64,000 nucleotides of DNA from the NCBI RefSeq assembly GCF_020283565.1, contig NC_060065.1:42644409-42708408 (forward strand). Direction: 5' to 3'. Source of the DNA: Trifolium pratense. Lineage: Eukaryota > Streptophyta > Magnoliopsida > Fabales > Fabaceae. Below the pieces are notes generated by a model, which saw only the letters and a program-made list of their open reading frames with translations, made no database searches and was not told the origin of the DNA. The stretch's first letter is position 1. Every line of letters begins with the position of its first letter. The position numbers and the translations under genes were made by a program. Shown here piece by piece: positions 23,668-34,049 of this stretch.

Positions 23668-24170
23668 CAGTAGCGGAGCCAAGGGTGGCCAGGCAGGGCC
23701 ATGGCCCACCCCAAATTCACTGGAAATTACTAAAATACCCATGGTATTCTAATAAAATTACACAAATATACTATATATTATTAACACGCGTAGTTTATTA
23801 AGGGTTCTTGCAAATAGCTCAGCGGCTAGTTTGTGACCATGGGATTGGAAGTATGCTGTTTCAACGCCTGCCTACTGTATTTTTACTCCTTTTCCTGTTT
23901 ATTTTTTAAAATTTGCTTTTTTTTTTTTTTTTTTCTGTTTTAATTTTAAAAAAAAATCAATTTTATATGTATGAATAGATTAAATGATTAAAAATTTCAA
24001 TGTATCAATACACTTGATGTTTAAGGTATTTAATTAATTTTTTGATAATTAATTTTATGCTTATTATAGTTTAAATTTTTATATTTAATTTATATAATAT
24101 TTTAGTGGTTTCCTTTCAAAAAATAAAAAATTTAGTGGTCCATCCGAGTTTTTTTCTAGGTCCGCCGCTG
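23668..24170. mobile_element. non-autonomous hAT element in the NCR1 3' flank
   Basis: A 503-bp insertion with inverted ends CAGTAGCGGAGCC and the complement of CAGCGGCGGACC. The flanking 8-bp duplications are GTTATACT and TTTGTACT (6 of 8 match). The NCR2 paralogous flank at 31735-31760 has the uninterrupted sequence TTTTAGTTTGTACTACC, so the empty site is directly visible. The interior includes a poly-T tract and a tRNA-like segment (AATAGCTCAGCGGCTAG, about 23815). The element is absent from NCR2, so it is younger than the block duplication. Confidence 0.88.
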
Positions 24171-24357
24171 TTTGTACTACCAACAACCTAATGGGACACG
24201 GTTCAATTCTCAATAACAATCAAATATTAATTTTATGATGTTTTGTTTTATGCACTACTAACAACCTAATGGGTCACGGTTCGATCCTTATCAACAACCA
24301 TATATTAATTTTTATAATATTTCTTTTTGCTATAAAAAATCTTAATGTTAAGCTATT

Positions 24358-24555
24358 TTTTAAGGGAAAATGCTAACGAGTGTCCTTGGGCACTCTTAAG
24401 CATCATAAATAGTAAGTTTTTGTGAAATTTTTATAAAAATATGTGAAGTAACACATTAGACAATAAAATGTTTCACTTTTTGAATATGTTATCTCATTAA
24501 ATGGAATGTTTTAAGAGTGTCCCGTCCAAGGGCACACGTTAGCAAAACTTTTTTT
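24358..24555. mobile_element. ~195-bp inverted-repeat MITE, copy 3
   Basis: Ends read AAATGCTAACGAGTGTCCTTGGGCAC and the complement of GGGCACACGTTAGCAAAACT. It is the same family as the pair at 19.25-19.65 kb. Its left half is also present in the NCR2 block at about 31985, where it is interrupted by a larger insertion. Confidence 0.7.
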
Positions 24556-24602
24556 AATTATGATCTATAATTTGTAAAAAACATAAAATATAATTTATTT
24601 TT

Positions 24603-24907
24603 TGCTTAATTGCATATTTGATCTTTTATCTTTAATTTAGGTTTTAAGTTGGTCCTCTATATTTTAAAAGTTTCAATTTGGTCCCTTATGATTTCAACTT
24701 AAGTTATTTTTTTATTAAATTTTGAGTTAACTTCATCTAACTTTCTGTTAAATTTTAAATTAATTTCGTCTAAAACTTTTAGGTGACACCATCCTAAATT
24801 GTCCACGTATAAAAATTTGACTAAAAGGACAAACTTGAAACTTTTTAAGCTTAAGAGACTAAATTAAAACTTAAAATAAACATAATGGACCAAATATATA
24901 ATTAAGC
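24603..24907. mobile_element. ~305-bp legume inverted-repeat element
   Basis: Inverted ends: GCTTAATTGCATATTTGATC at the left and the complement of GGACCAAATATATAATTAAGCC at the right. The inside carries repeated TTGGTCC words (AAGTTGGTCCTC, AATTTGGTCCCT) and their complements. It is non-coding and of a common dispersed legume repeat type. Confidence 0.7.
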
Positions 24908-25129
24908 CTATATTTTTGGCTTAAATGTTGTTTTCATCCCCTATTTTATAAAATTCACAATTTTAACATGTCAATTTAATTTTTTTATATTATTATTTAA
25001 AATATTTTATTGTTTCTTAAATTAAAAACATAATTAAATGAAGAGGGGGACCTCGTGAATAATCTCACCGTCTATAATAACATTAATTTGCTTTGTGGAA
25101 CCTTTAATTTGTGCCACTCCATGGAAATA

Positions 25130-25620
25130 GCTAGCTAGGAAGTATTTCGATTTCCATAAATAAAATGTTATGATCTCGCATTTTCACTCCACAACTGATC
25201 ATGTTGGATCACTGCTTTGGTATGCACGTTAGCAAGGCTACTTACAAGTGTGTCATGTGGTGCATGATGTACGAGTAACGAATACGAATTTTATAAAATC
25301 GATTATTGGATTGAAAGTTTATATCATACTCAAGATTATTGGTATTGAATAAAAATTCATATAAACCGTTAATTTTGATAAGTCTCAATAACATATCAAA
25401 TAACTTTCAATTTTTTTAAAAATTTGTATTGATAATTCACATGATATAAACTTTCAATCTAACGATTAATTTTGTAAAATTTGTATTCGTTATAAAGTTA
25501 TTGACATCTGGTGCACCATTGTCCAACTCTTTCATTTTAGCCGAAGCCCATTACCAAACGGATCGGAAGAGCATGTTGACGCGAAGATAATTCTTGAGAA
25601 AATATAGAAGAGGTCTTTTG
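25130..25620 (+). repeat. distal end of the NCR1 duplication block
   Basis: Two segments, ATAAATAAAATGTTATGATCTC...CTGATCATGTTGGA (about 25157) and GGAAGAGCATGTTGACGCGAAGATAATTC (about 25565), match the NCR2 block at 33555-33620 and 33914-33950. The duplicated unit around NCR1 and NCR2 therefore extended about 3 kb past the gene. Confidence 0.7.
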
Positions 25621-25639
25621 CAACAGGTTAATTCAATCC

Positions 25640-25825
25640 ATATTATAAATAGTTTTATCAAAACGAAGATCAACGTAATCTCCACCCATCCTTTCGTTGT
25701 TCCTTGTTAATCGCACACCAGAAGTTAGACCAAGTCAAAAGGACGCTTTCCACATTTCTCATGAGCACCCAATATGGCATTAAAATCACCAAAGAAACTC
25801 CAAGGACCAATATGCACTTTGAAGA
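25640..25825 (-). pseudogene. LINE endonuclease domain fragment
   Basis: The minus strand translates to GPWSFFGDFNAILGAHEKCGK followed by RPFDLV and a stop. The GDFN..L..HEK motif is the catalytic core of the LINE apurinic-like endonuclease. Stops after the motif show it is dead. It lies in opposite orientation to the ORF1 remnant to its right, so two separate LINE pieces or an inversion are involved. Confidence 0.7.
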
Positions 25826-25894
25826 TGTTGGAGTAAGTCCTAAAAGGCAATATATCTTTATAGAATTTTCTTTTGTATCATAACTTTGATATAG
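25826..25894 (+). mobile_element. short Copia-type LTR fragment
   Basis: TGTTGGAGTAAGTCCTAAAAGGC resembles the start of the 1.3-kb Copia LTR at 58786 (TGTTGGTGTAAGCCCTAGAG). Only about 70 bp are present, and the match could be partly by chance. Confidence 0.35.
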
Positions 25895-25895
25895 A

Positions 25896-26240
25896 ATGGA
25901 GGAACAGCCGCCTATATGCGCATGGAGGTGTATGACGGCCTCATCCGCCACAGCCGCCATGACTAAACCCAAAACGTTCGCACAAGCCCTTAGTAACGTG
26001 GAAGATGCGGGGTTGCTCAGTCAACTCCCTAAACCCAATTTGAAAGGGGAATCGATTAGCATTAAGATCACACAAGCAGAATACCACAAAGGTGTCGACG
26101 AGTGTAGAAATCACTTACACGGACGTCTGATTACGGCGAAGGGAGATCAACCCATGACAGCGAGGGACTTATCGGTGAAGATGGGAACATTTTGGAAGGA
26201 TTTTGCACCGTGGAAGTTGGTTCCACTAGGCAAGGGATGG
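25896..26240 (+). pseudogene. LINE ORF1 (DUF4283) left part
   Basis: The plus strand encodes a DUF4283-type ORF1 N-terminus: KTFAQALSN, then LPKPNLKGESISIKITQAEY, ARDLSVKMGTFWKDFAPWKL and VPLGKG. The frame then runs into the inserted Copia sequence. The continuation of the same domain lies at 28623-29173, on the other side of the insertion. Confidence 0.75.
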
Positions 26241-27088
26241 AGATTTTTTGTCTTCTAAAGGCATCATTCATCAAAAGTCTTGTGTCGAAACACCTCAACA
26301 AAATGGGATTGTTGAAAGAAAACATCAACATATCCTTAATGTGGCTAGGTCTCTTTCTTTTCATTCAAATCTCCCTTTAACCATGTGGAATTTCAGTGTT
26401 CAACATGCTGTTCACATCATCAATAGACTTCCTAGTCCACTTCTCAATCTTAAATGTCCTTATGAATTACTTTACAAGAAACCTCCATCTCTTGTCCATC
26501 TTAAAGTTTTTGGTTGTTTGAGCTATGCAACTACTTTGCAAGCACATAGAACCAAGTTTGACTCTAGAGCAAGAAAGGCTATTTTCTTAGGATTTAAAGA
26601 TGGAACTAAGGGATATATCCTCTATGATTTAAGTTCACATGATATTTTTGTATCTAGAAATGTTGTTTTCTATGAAACATATTTTCCTTTACGACACTCT
26701 CAACCTGTTCATAATGCCTCCGATTTTTCTAAGCCTTTACCATCAAATTCTATTCTTGATGATCCTGTTTCTCATACACATAATTCCTTACCTTTACCTG
26801 TCATGTTTGAACCTGATTCTACATCTCCTAGCTCTGTTAATATAGAACCTGATCGTACTATCTCATCTCCAGCATCTTCAAGTCACACACCTTTATCCTC
26901 ATCTTCTCATGCTCGTCCTAATCTAGCCCCTCCACCTTATCATGATAATCTTAGAAGGTCTACTAGAACAATTACTCGTCCTGGTTACTTAGAAGATTAT
27001 CATTGTTACTCTGTTACAGGTTCTGTTAATAATAACATTTCGCATCCAAATTATCCACTTTCCTCGGTTCTTTCTTACGATAATTGTG
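26240..27088 (+). pseudogene. Copia integrase C-terminal part (inverted segment)
   Basis: Open for about 290 codons on the plus strand. It contains [17 protein letters not shown] (the DDE-glutamate region), then [49 protein letters not shown] and a Ser/Pro-rich linker, ending in [11 protein letters not shown]. The start of integrase and all of reverse transcriptase are missing. It faces the gag-protease part of what looks like the same element (27086-28358, minus strand). The junction lies at about 27080-27088 with a few bases of ambiguity. Confidence 0.85.
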
Positions 27089-28358
27089 TTCCATTTGGTA
27101 AAGAAACAGGCATAGGAATGATGTTCTGATATGTGCTAAAACAACTAAGATCAAAAGTGAAATGATCAGTGGCGCCGGTGTCTAAAATCCAAAGATTAGA
27201 ACACTTACCATTACCATTAGAAGACTGGGAATTGAATACAAGAGGGGAGGTTGAAACAGAGTTAGAAGAAGGTGAAGGTTGAGATTGTAATTGTTGGAAA
27301 AGACCAAGGATGCCATGATATTGCTCTTGAGTGAAGCCAAAAAGTGGTTTTGTAGATGATGTAGTAGAATCTAACTGTAGAGAAGACTTAGGAACCATGA
27401 CATTGGGTGCTGCAACACTGTTTACTTGTGTTGATTGAGACAAATTCTTTCCTTTACCCTTATAGCCAATAGGATAACCATGTTTAATCCAACAATTTTC
27501 AACTATGTGATTTGTGCCTTTGCAATATGTACAAAAACGATTACCGCCTTTTGAACCAGAATTTTGGCCTTTACCTTTGGAATTGTATTTACCATAATAA
27601 GAATTGGCCAAAAGAACATTAGAAGAATTCCTATCAGGAGCATCATTGACAATGGAATCAATCACAGAATTCCCAATTTCCCTCTCTTGTTGAATTAACA
27701 TAGAGAAAACAGTATCTATGTCAGGTAAAGGATTCATCAACATTATTTGAGATTTGGTATGAGAAAACTTGTCATTTAATCCCTTAAGAAATCTAATGAC
27801 ATAATCTTGTTGACGATAAATGTTGATTGAATCAATTGCTCCACAAGTACAGGCAATTGAACACTTACAGTGAGGAATGGGTCTATAATTTTCCAATTCA
27901 TCCCATAAAACCTTCAATTGAGTAAAGTAATCAGAAATATCAAGAGTACCTTGACGAAATTTATAAAGTTCTTCCTGAATATCAGAAATACGAAAAATGT
28001 CTCCTTGCGAAAACCTAATTTTGAGATTTTTCCAAACTCCGGCAGCCGTATCGATCCATAAAACCGAGCGCGCAATAGAATCAGAGATAGATCGATGAAT
28101 CCAAGCCAAAACCATAGTGTTGCAGCGAATCCATGGACCATAGAGAGGATCGGTGATCGAAGGTTTGGGGAAACTACCATCGATGAACTTATCCTTGTTC
28201 TTCGAAATCAATGCAATGTTCATGGATCTCGCTCATGTATGATAGTTCTTGTGATCCAGAGGCGGAGAGACAAGAATCAGAGCCGGATTTTCGTTTGGAT
28301 GCAAATAGTAAGGGTTTGCGGAATTTGTTGAGAAATCAGAATAATTTGCGGTAGCCAT
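27086..28358 (-). pseudogene. Copia gag and start of protease
   Basis: Minus strand, start ATG at 28358-28356. Gag blocks visible include NPALILVSPPLDHKNY, the UBN2-type core (WKNLKIRFSQGDIFRISDIQEE region, LKVLWDELENYRP, CKCSIACTCGA) and a nucleocapsid knuckle (CTYCKGTNHIVENCWIKHG). The protease motif WILDTGATDHF follows. A single in-frame TGA at 28233-28235 breaks the gag N-terminus. The frame ends at the inversion junction. With the plus-strand integrase piece on its left, this is one rearranged element. Confidence 0.88.
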
Positions 28359-28419
28359 AATTGAAGGAATTTTATTAGAGAAGAAGAAGCAGGAAGAACA
28401 ATGGCTACCAGAGCTTTAA

Positions 28420-28619
28420 TGCTCTGATACCATGTTAATGTTGAGAGAATGAGATAAACTGAAAGGACTTTTCATTATTAATCAAAAAAAGCAAATTGAT
28501 TGTTATGTACAGGAGGAGCAAGTGCTCATATATATATATCTTCTATGAATAAAAATAACTGCATATTGACAGTTTCCTAAAGATAACTGCTTGACAGTTT
28601 TACAATATAATTATCTACA
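28420..28619 (-). mobile_element. 5' LTR and primer-binding site of the rearranged Copia element
   Basis: On the minus strand a 187-bp LTR (28619 to 28433, TGTAGATAATT...ATTAACA) is followed directly by TGGTATCAGAGC (28432-28420), the complement of initiator methionine tRNA. The partner LTR is not present on the left side, consistent with deletion or rearrangement. Confidence 0.8.
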
Positions 28620-28622
28620 TTA

Positions 28623-29173
28623 ATAATTTCCGATTTAGTTCTGCAGAAGATAAGAGAAAAGCATGGTCTCTGGGTACTTACAATATGAAACCAGGTTTGC
28701 TTCGACTATCTAAATGGGAATTAGACTTTAATCCACGCACACAGCGACAAACTCATGTGCAAGCATGGGTGCGTATCTATGATCTGCCTCAAGAGTATTG
28801 GAGGCCGCGAATTTTGTTTGAAATCGCCGGTGGGTTGGGCACGCCACTTATACTAGATGAGGCTACCAAAAATCGCTCTTTTGGTCATTATGCGAGGATT
28901 TTGGTGGACATCAATCTTTCTCAGCGCTTATTTGATGACATTTTGGTGGAACGAGAAGGTCATGCCTTCTATGTGGAGATAGTGTATGAGAAGTTACCAG
29001 AATATTGTGATTACTGTAAGTCTATTGGTCACCCAGTCAACTCTTGCAACAAACTGAAACCCAAGATGACTGTGGAGGATAATCGTACCAAACAGATGAA
29101 GCCATCCAAACCACAAATTAGAACTAAATTTGTGGAAAAAGAGAGCAAGTCCAGTGACAGTGTTAATTGTTAG
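28623..29173 (+). pseudogene. LINE ORF1 (DUF4283, zinc knuckle) right part
   Basis: The plus strand continues the ORF1 interrupted at 26240. It has NFRFSSAEDKRKAWSLGTY, LRLSKWELDFNP, AWVRIYDLPQEYW, RILFEIAGGLGTPL and the zinc knuckle YCDYCKSIGHPVNSC. It ends at a stop at 29171-29173. The two parts together have the length expected for the DUF4283 and zinc-knuckle region of plant LINE ORF1. Confidence 0.8.
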
Positions 29174-29421
29174 TATATTACAATGTTATTTCAGTTTTTT
29201 TCTCCTTGCCAAGGCTTGAATCCTGGACCTTCAACTCCTTTAACCCTTATAATCGTACCAAACAGATGAAGCCATCCAAACCACAAATTAGAACTAAATT
29301 TGTGGAAAAAGAGAGCAAGTCCAGTGACAGTGTTAATTGTTAGTATATTACAATGTTATTTCAGTTTTTTTCTCCTTGCCAAGGCTTGAATCCTGGACCT
29401 TCAACTCCTTTAACCCTTATA
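29081..29421. repeat. perfect 170-bp tandem duplication
   Basis: 29081-29250 is repeated without a visible mismatch at 29251-29420. It covers the end of the LINE ORF1 frame and its downstream sequence (CCTTGCCAAGGCTTGAATCCTGG). Zero divergence implies a very recent event or an assembly artefact. Confidence 0.93.
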
Positions 29422-29594
29422 TCAACTAGCTTAACTAGTTGAACTACCCATCTCGTCCATATAGTCAAATTTTTGTAAGTTTGGGTTCAAGTATGTTTGC
29501 CCAATAGCTCATTGGTTTCCAAAATGTGATATTTTAATGAGATTTGGTTTAATAGAAACTAGTAAATAAACTCTTACCTAATTGAAGAGATAGA

Positions 29595-30274
29595 TCTATA
29601 TATATAATTCTTAGATAGTTCTCTTACTATCCATCTTAATCCTAATCCACATCACCTACTTACATCCAATTAAATCACACAATAATGCCACATCACTTCC
29701 TTATATTATATCATTCTCATCTCTATTTTTTTTGTTTCCACATCACTTCCTTATATTATATCATTCTCATCTCTATTTTTTTTTTTATATTATATCAATC
29801 TCATAATAAATAATAAAGAATTATGCTTCTCCAATTATCCAAAAATTGATGTCACAAGATGTTACAGTTTTCTACATTATTATTGAATTATACCTCTCAA
29901 ATTATCCAAAAATTGATGTCACAAGATGTTACACTTTTCTACATTATTATAACATTCCTTGGTGACAATGAAGATCAGCATAGTTGGATTCTCTTTCAAC
30001 ATTTATCCTATTTAAATGTCCGTTTTCATAGAAACAACAAAGAGTTTATAATTTAGTCACACAAAAAAATACGAAGAGTGTATACATTATTGACTTAATT
30101 ACATTATAATTGTAGAGAAGAGTGAAGGTTATGCAAAAAAGTTAGGTTATGGGATTGAAATATATAACCATTATCATTATCATATTTCATTCAATTTTGA
30201 TGGTCCGTACTCATTCTCTATACATATAGGTATATATATATTGGTTGGAGGAAGTGATAAGTACATCACTTTTA

Positions 30275-30305
<31 letters not shown>

Positions 30306-30407
30306 TTCATTTTATAATATTTATTGTTACAATTTATATGAATAATTTTCAACATTATAATATAAAATACAACATAACACCTGTGCATTGCACGGGTGTG
30401 GGACTAG
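29595..30407 (+). mobile_element. candidate non-autonomous Helitron A
   Basis: The left end reads A|TCTATATATATAATTC. The right end has the imperfect hairpin CCTGTGCA..TGCACGGG and terminates GGGACTAG|T, the CTAG end and host T expected of Helitrons. At 813 bp it is non-coding. It contains local duplications (29690-29780 and 29824-29945) and an (ATT)n run at about 30276-30304. The ends match Helitron B at 46.1-47.6 kb in style. Confidence 0.65.
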
Positions 30408-30682
30408 TTAAGAAAATATTTAAGAGTAAATTACGCTCTCATTCTTTGAGAGATGATTAAATTACACTATAAAACAAAGGATATAATTAATGGTGATTAA
30501 GGTTTGTTTTACATAAATAAAATAAACTGGTGGGTTAAACTTAATTATTATCATAAAATATTTATGCTATAATAGATTAAAATTAATATTTTCAAATAAA
30601 AGAAGACGAAGATTGTAATTTACTTAACATATAATAATAAGTTTATAAATAAAATTCAATATTATGAAATTAAATTTTTTAA

Positions 30683-30990
30683 AGGTAACTTATAATTATC
30701 ATCACAATTGTTTCTCATTTGATATGTTTAAGTTCTCTATGATCAAATGTTAAAAGAGAAATAAAAAAAAAAAAATATTGAACGTCAAGTAATGCATTAA
30801 ATGAAAGAGACAAAACATGATATTTTGATATACTTTAGAGCCACGTAACAATAATTTATATTTTATAAATAGTTTCTTGCAACTCCTAAACGCTAAAACT
30901 GTTTAGTTGAAATTAGCAAAGTATGAATTTTTTTCTTATATAGTGATCAAATAATTTTCGGTTTATTACACATATACAAAGGAGAAAAAT
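30683..30990 (+). promoter_or_regulatory. conserved NCR promoter block, gene 2
   Basis: Aligns with the NCR1 block through TTTGATATACTTTAGAGCCACGTAAC, TTTCTTGCAACTCCTAAACGC, a TATA box in TTCTTATATAGTGATC (about 30936) and the ACAAAGGAGAAAAAT leader. It is the closest pair to NCR1. Confidence 0.7.
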
Positions 30991-31282
30991 ATGGCTCAAA
31001 TTCCATATTACTTTTATATTTTGATCATATTTCTTTCACTATTTCTTATTGCAACTAGGAGTAGCAGTTGTAAGTCATTTAACATACCATTTGCAAATAT
31101 CTAATTTATTTGATATAAAATACTCTATGTCCTTTTAGTAACAATTGTTTTGTTTTATATCAGACATTATACGTACTAATTTTCCCTGCAAAATACCTTT
31201 GGATTGTCCTGAAAATATGTGTAAGCATCCTCACATACGTGTAATTCCATGGTGCGTTCAAGGTTATTGTGAATGCGCATAA
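30991..31282 (+). CDS. NCR: nodule-specific cysteine-rich (NCR) peptide 2
   Basis: Exons 30991-31069 and 31164-31282 with a GT-AG intron (GTAAGT; ATATCAG) give a 65-residue product. The signal peptide starts MAQIPYYFYILIIFLSLFL, identical to NCR1 over that stretch. The six cysteines are spaced C-X5-C-X4-C-X10-C-X4-C-X-C. The third spacer is three residues longer than in NCR1 (KHPHIRVIPW). The mature part carries more basic residues (R, K, H) than NCR1. It is the nearest paralog of NCR1 in both coding and flanking sequence, so the two come from one block duplication. Confidence 0.95.
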
Positions 31283-31487
31283 GTTTTACAGATAAGTTCA
31301 GAAATAATTTTATATTGTTTGTACGTAACAGTATAATTTTATTTATACGTGTAATATTTGATACTCTTAGAATTTTTCTCACACTTTTCTTTATGTTTTG
31401 TTTACCTTTCAATAGTTAATTTGAAAAGATGTGGTTGTGTTGCCGTTCTCCATTTGAAAAAGAACCAATTAATGATCTTTTGTTGAA

Positions 31488-31490
<3 letters not shown>

Positions 31491-31526
<36 letters not shown>
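31491..31526. repeat. (ATCT)n microsatellite
   Basis: About nine ATCT units in the NCR2 3' flank. The paralogous NCR1 flank (23428-23452) has a shorter, imperfect version, so this repeat expanded after the duplication. Confidence 0.9.
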
Positions 31527-32011
31527 GTCTTGCTCAAAAGCAAATAGTACATATATTATTTTCAAGTTTTTTCTCGAGAGCAAATTCACAAGTGACATTC
31601 TCTTTGTAACTTATTTCAACATGGCACTTACGTGTCTTTTCTTTACCTTAACAATAATATAGCACTAGGCAAAACTTTAGTGAAATGGACGTGATTCCAA
31701 TCCCATCAACAACCAAATACCAATTTTTATGATATTTTAGTTTGTACTACCAACAATTTAATTGGACACGATTAAATTCTCAATAACAACCAAATATTAA
31801 TTTTATGATATTTTGTTTTATGCACTACTAACAACTTAAAAGAGATTTTGCCAAAAAGAAAATAATAAAAACTTAGGGACACGGTTCGATCCTTATCAAC
31901 AACCAAATATTATTTTTTATAATATTTCTTTTTGCTATAAAAAATCCTAATGTTATAAGGGATTAATGTTAAGCTATTTTTTAATGGAAAATGATAACGA
32001 GTGCTCCTGGG

Positions 32012-33460
32012 TGTCGTATACCCTAAATTTTGCGCGTATTTTTTATTATCATTTTGGTTTTTGTCACAATTTCTTTCAAATAAGTGAATTAGCTCATTTG
32101 GTAGTAAAATGAATGTTCAAGGAGTTTCAAGTGCAAGAAGCATAGAAACGAAAAAAAAACACACCACTCACCACATTACCACCTTCACACCTTCATCAAC
32201 CAAAGACTACCATCACAGAACTACCATTATATTCAATCAAAGAAGAAGGGGACGAGGGAAAGGAAAAAAAAAAAAAAAGAACAATTCCACAACCACTGTT
32301 TATGCTTTTTGCACTTGTTTTTGTAGTATCACAATGAGACAATATGATGATTTATAATTATAAGATAAAAATAAACAAAAGCCAACTAAGAATAATTCCA
32401 CAGCCACTGTTTACGCCTGCGTATGAATTATCATCGCAAATTAAACTAACTAGCAATTTCAAACTTAAAATAAAAAATATAATAGCAATAGTAAGCATAA
32501 AAATATTAATTTTAATTTCATTTCTTTTAAGTCAATTAACAGCAAATAATTTTTTTATAATAAATGTGGACTAAAAAAGAGACCGGCGGATGTACATTCT
32601 TTCATCTTTCGAATGGTCGAGACTTAGCGTCTTAGCGTACGCTTTGTCTACCGATTATTTGTTTACCACAAATAATTATCAAAAAACAAACTTTGGATTA
32701 AAAAGGAGACAGGCGGATGTACATCCGTTCATCTCTCGAATAATTGATCGCTTAGCGCACTTTGTCTACCGATTATTTGTCTTCCACAAATAAATTTTAA
32801 TAAATAAAATTGGATTAGAAAGGAGACTGACGAATGTACATTCGTTCATCTCTCGAATGATCGATGCTTAGCGTACGCTTTGCCTACCGGCTATTCGTAT
32901 TCCACGAATTAAAATCAATTTAAACTCATCAAACTCGTCCATGCACGCTTTAATTATTTTTTTATCAAACGGTACCATCGCCCAAGTGCGAGTCCGTCTT
33001 TTCATTCAAGCAAATTTTTTCGTCTAAACACAAATCATTTCAACCAATCAACTTTTCTCTACTCAGAACTACGTAGCTTTGAGTTTCTCATTGCATCAGG
33101 GAATACGTAAGAGCAAGATTCAACATCTTGTTAAGGACACTAATAAAATACTAACTTTTTCCCCCTTTCGTAAATAACTCCGATAATTAATAAAAAACAT
33201 GCAAATAAATTAAAACACTCTGTTTAACCCTAAAATTAATGAGTAGGTTCCCGTTGAGTACAGCGGATGTGAGAGGTGCTAATACATTTCCCTTGCATAA
33301 TCGACTCCCGAACTCAAAAATGGTTGTGACGACCATCTTTCCATTGTTTAAATGTTTTAACGATATTTTCCTTTTACTTCAGGAATAAATATAGTTTGGT
33401 GCCGACTTTATTATCCAGCGAGCGCTTACCGCCCACGCATTTTTTCAGCCGCTTCACCGG
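32012..33460 (+). mobile_element. 1.45-kb insertion, possibly Ogre/Tat-like LTR sequence
   Basis: Compared with the NCR1 block, the MITE at 24358 is interrupted here between CTCCTGGG and ACACTCTTTAAG by ~1.45 kb. The insertion starts TGTCGTATACCCTAAATTTTG, a wording seen at the start of large legume Ty3 LTRs. It contains the tandem array at 32577-32928 and ends with GC-richer sequence after TTTGGTGCCGAC (about 33399), which could include a primer-binding site. No gene is encoded; short open frames at 32109-32793 lack domains. Confidence 0.5.
32577..32928 (+). repeat. three tandem ~115-bp repeats
   Basis: Units begin near 32577, 32702 and 32818. Each contains GGAGAC..GCGGATGTACATTCGTTCATCTCTCGAAT, then a GCTTAGCG...TTTGTCTACCG..TATTTGT block with CCACAAATAA at the end. 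Divergence is moderate. Confidence 0.85.
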
Positions 33461-33489
33461 ACACTCTTTAAGTATCTTAATTAATAAAT

Positions 33490-33549
33490 TAATTTTTTTT
33501 TATAAGCAAAATTATATTATAAGGAGTTCAAAAGGTACTCAACTCTTAC
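33490..33549 (-). mobile_element. LINE 3'-tail fragment
   Basis: A T-rich tract followed by ATAAGGAGTTCAAAAGGTACTCAACTCTTAC, the complement of the GAGTACC...CTCCTTATAA tail seen in the other LINEs here. Only the tail is present. Confidence 0.6.
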
Positions 33550-34049
33550 CATTCATAAATAAAATGTTTTGATCTCTCGCCTTTTCTCTGTAGAACTGAT
33601 CATGTTGGAACAGTGTTTTGGCAAGAATAAGTTGGGCCTGATAATCCTATAACAACGACTCATCTAAAATTCCAACTAAATCAATAAGTAGATGAATTCT
33701 ATTTACCTCATCAATGGCCATAGAAACATTGATATATATATTACCAAAGGTACTTTTATAACACTCTTTTTTTTTTTGGGATTATTATTCCACTCTTTTA
33801 AAAGCATGCATGCTTGAGACGCTTAAGTTTCCGCTGAAGACAAGATCACACGGGGCATCCCACAACATGTTTTAGACCAAATTTCAGCCAAACAATTTTA
33901 AAAAGTTAAACGGAAGAGCATGTTGACGAGAAGATAATTCTTGAGAAAATAGAAGAGCGATGATGATCAGAAAAATGCCTTACTAGAGTTCAATATTAGA
34001 CTATATTAAGCAAGGTTTGATTAATATAGAGCCATACAACCCTAGGAAA

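Noticed and set aside
31176..31412. 78-codon minus-strand frame
   Set aside because: Shadow of the NCR2 mature exon and its flank.
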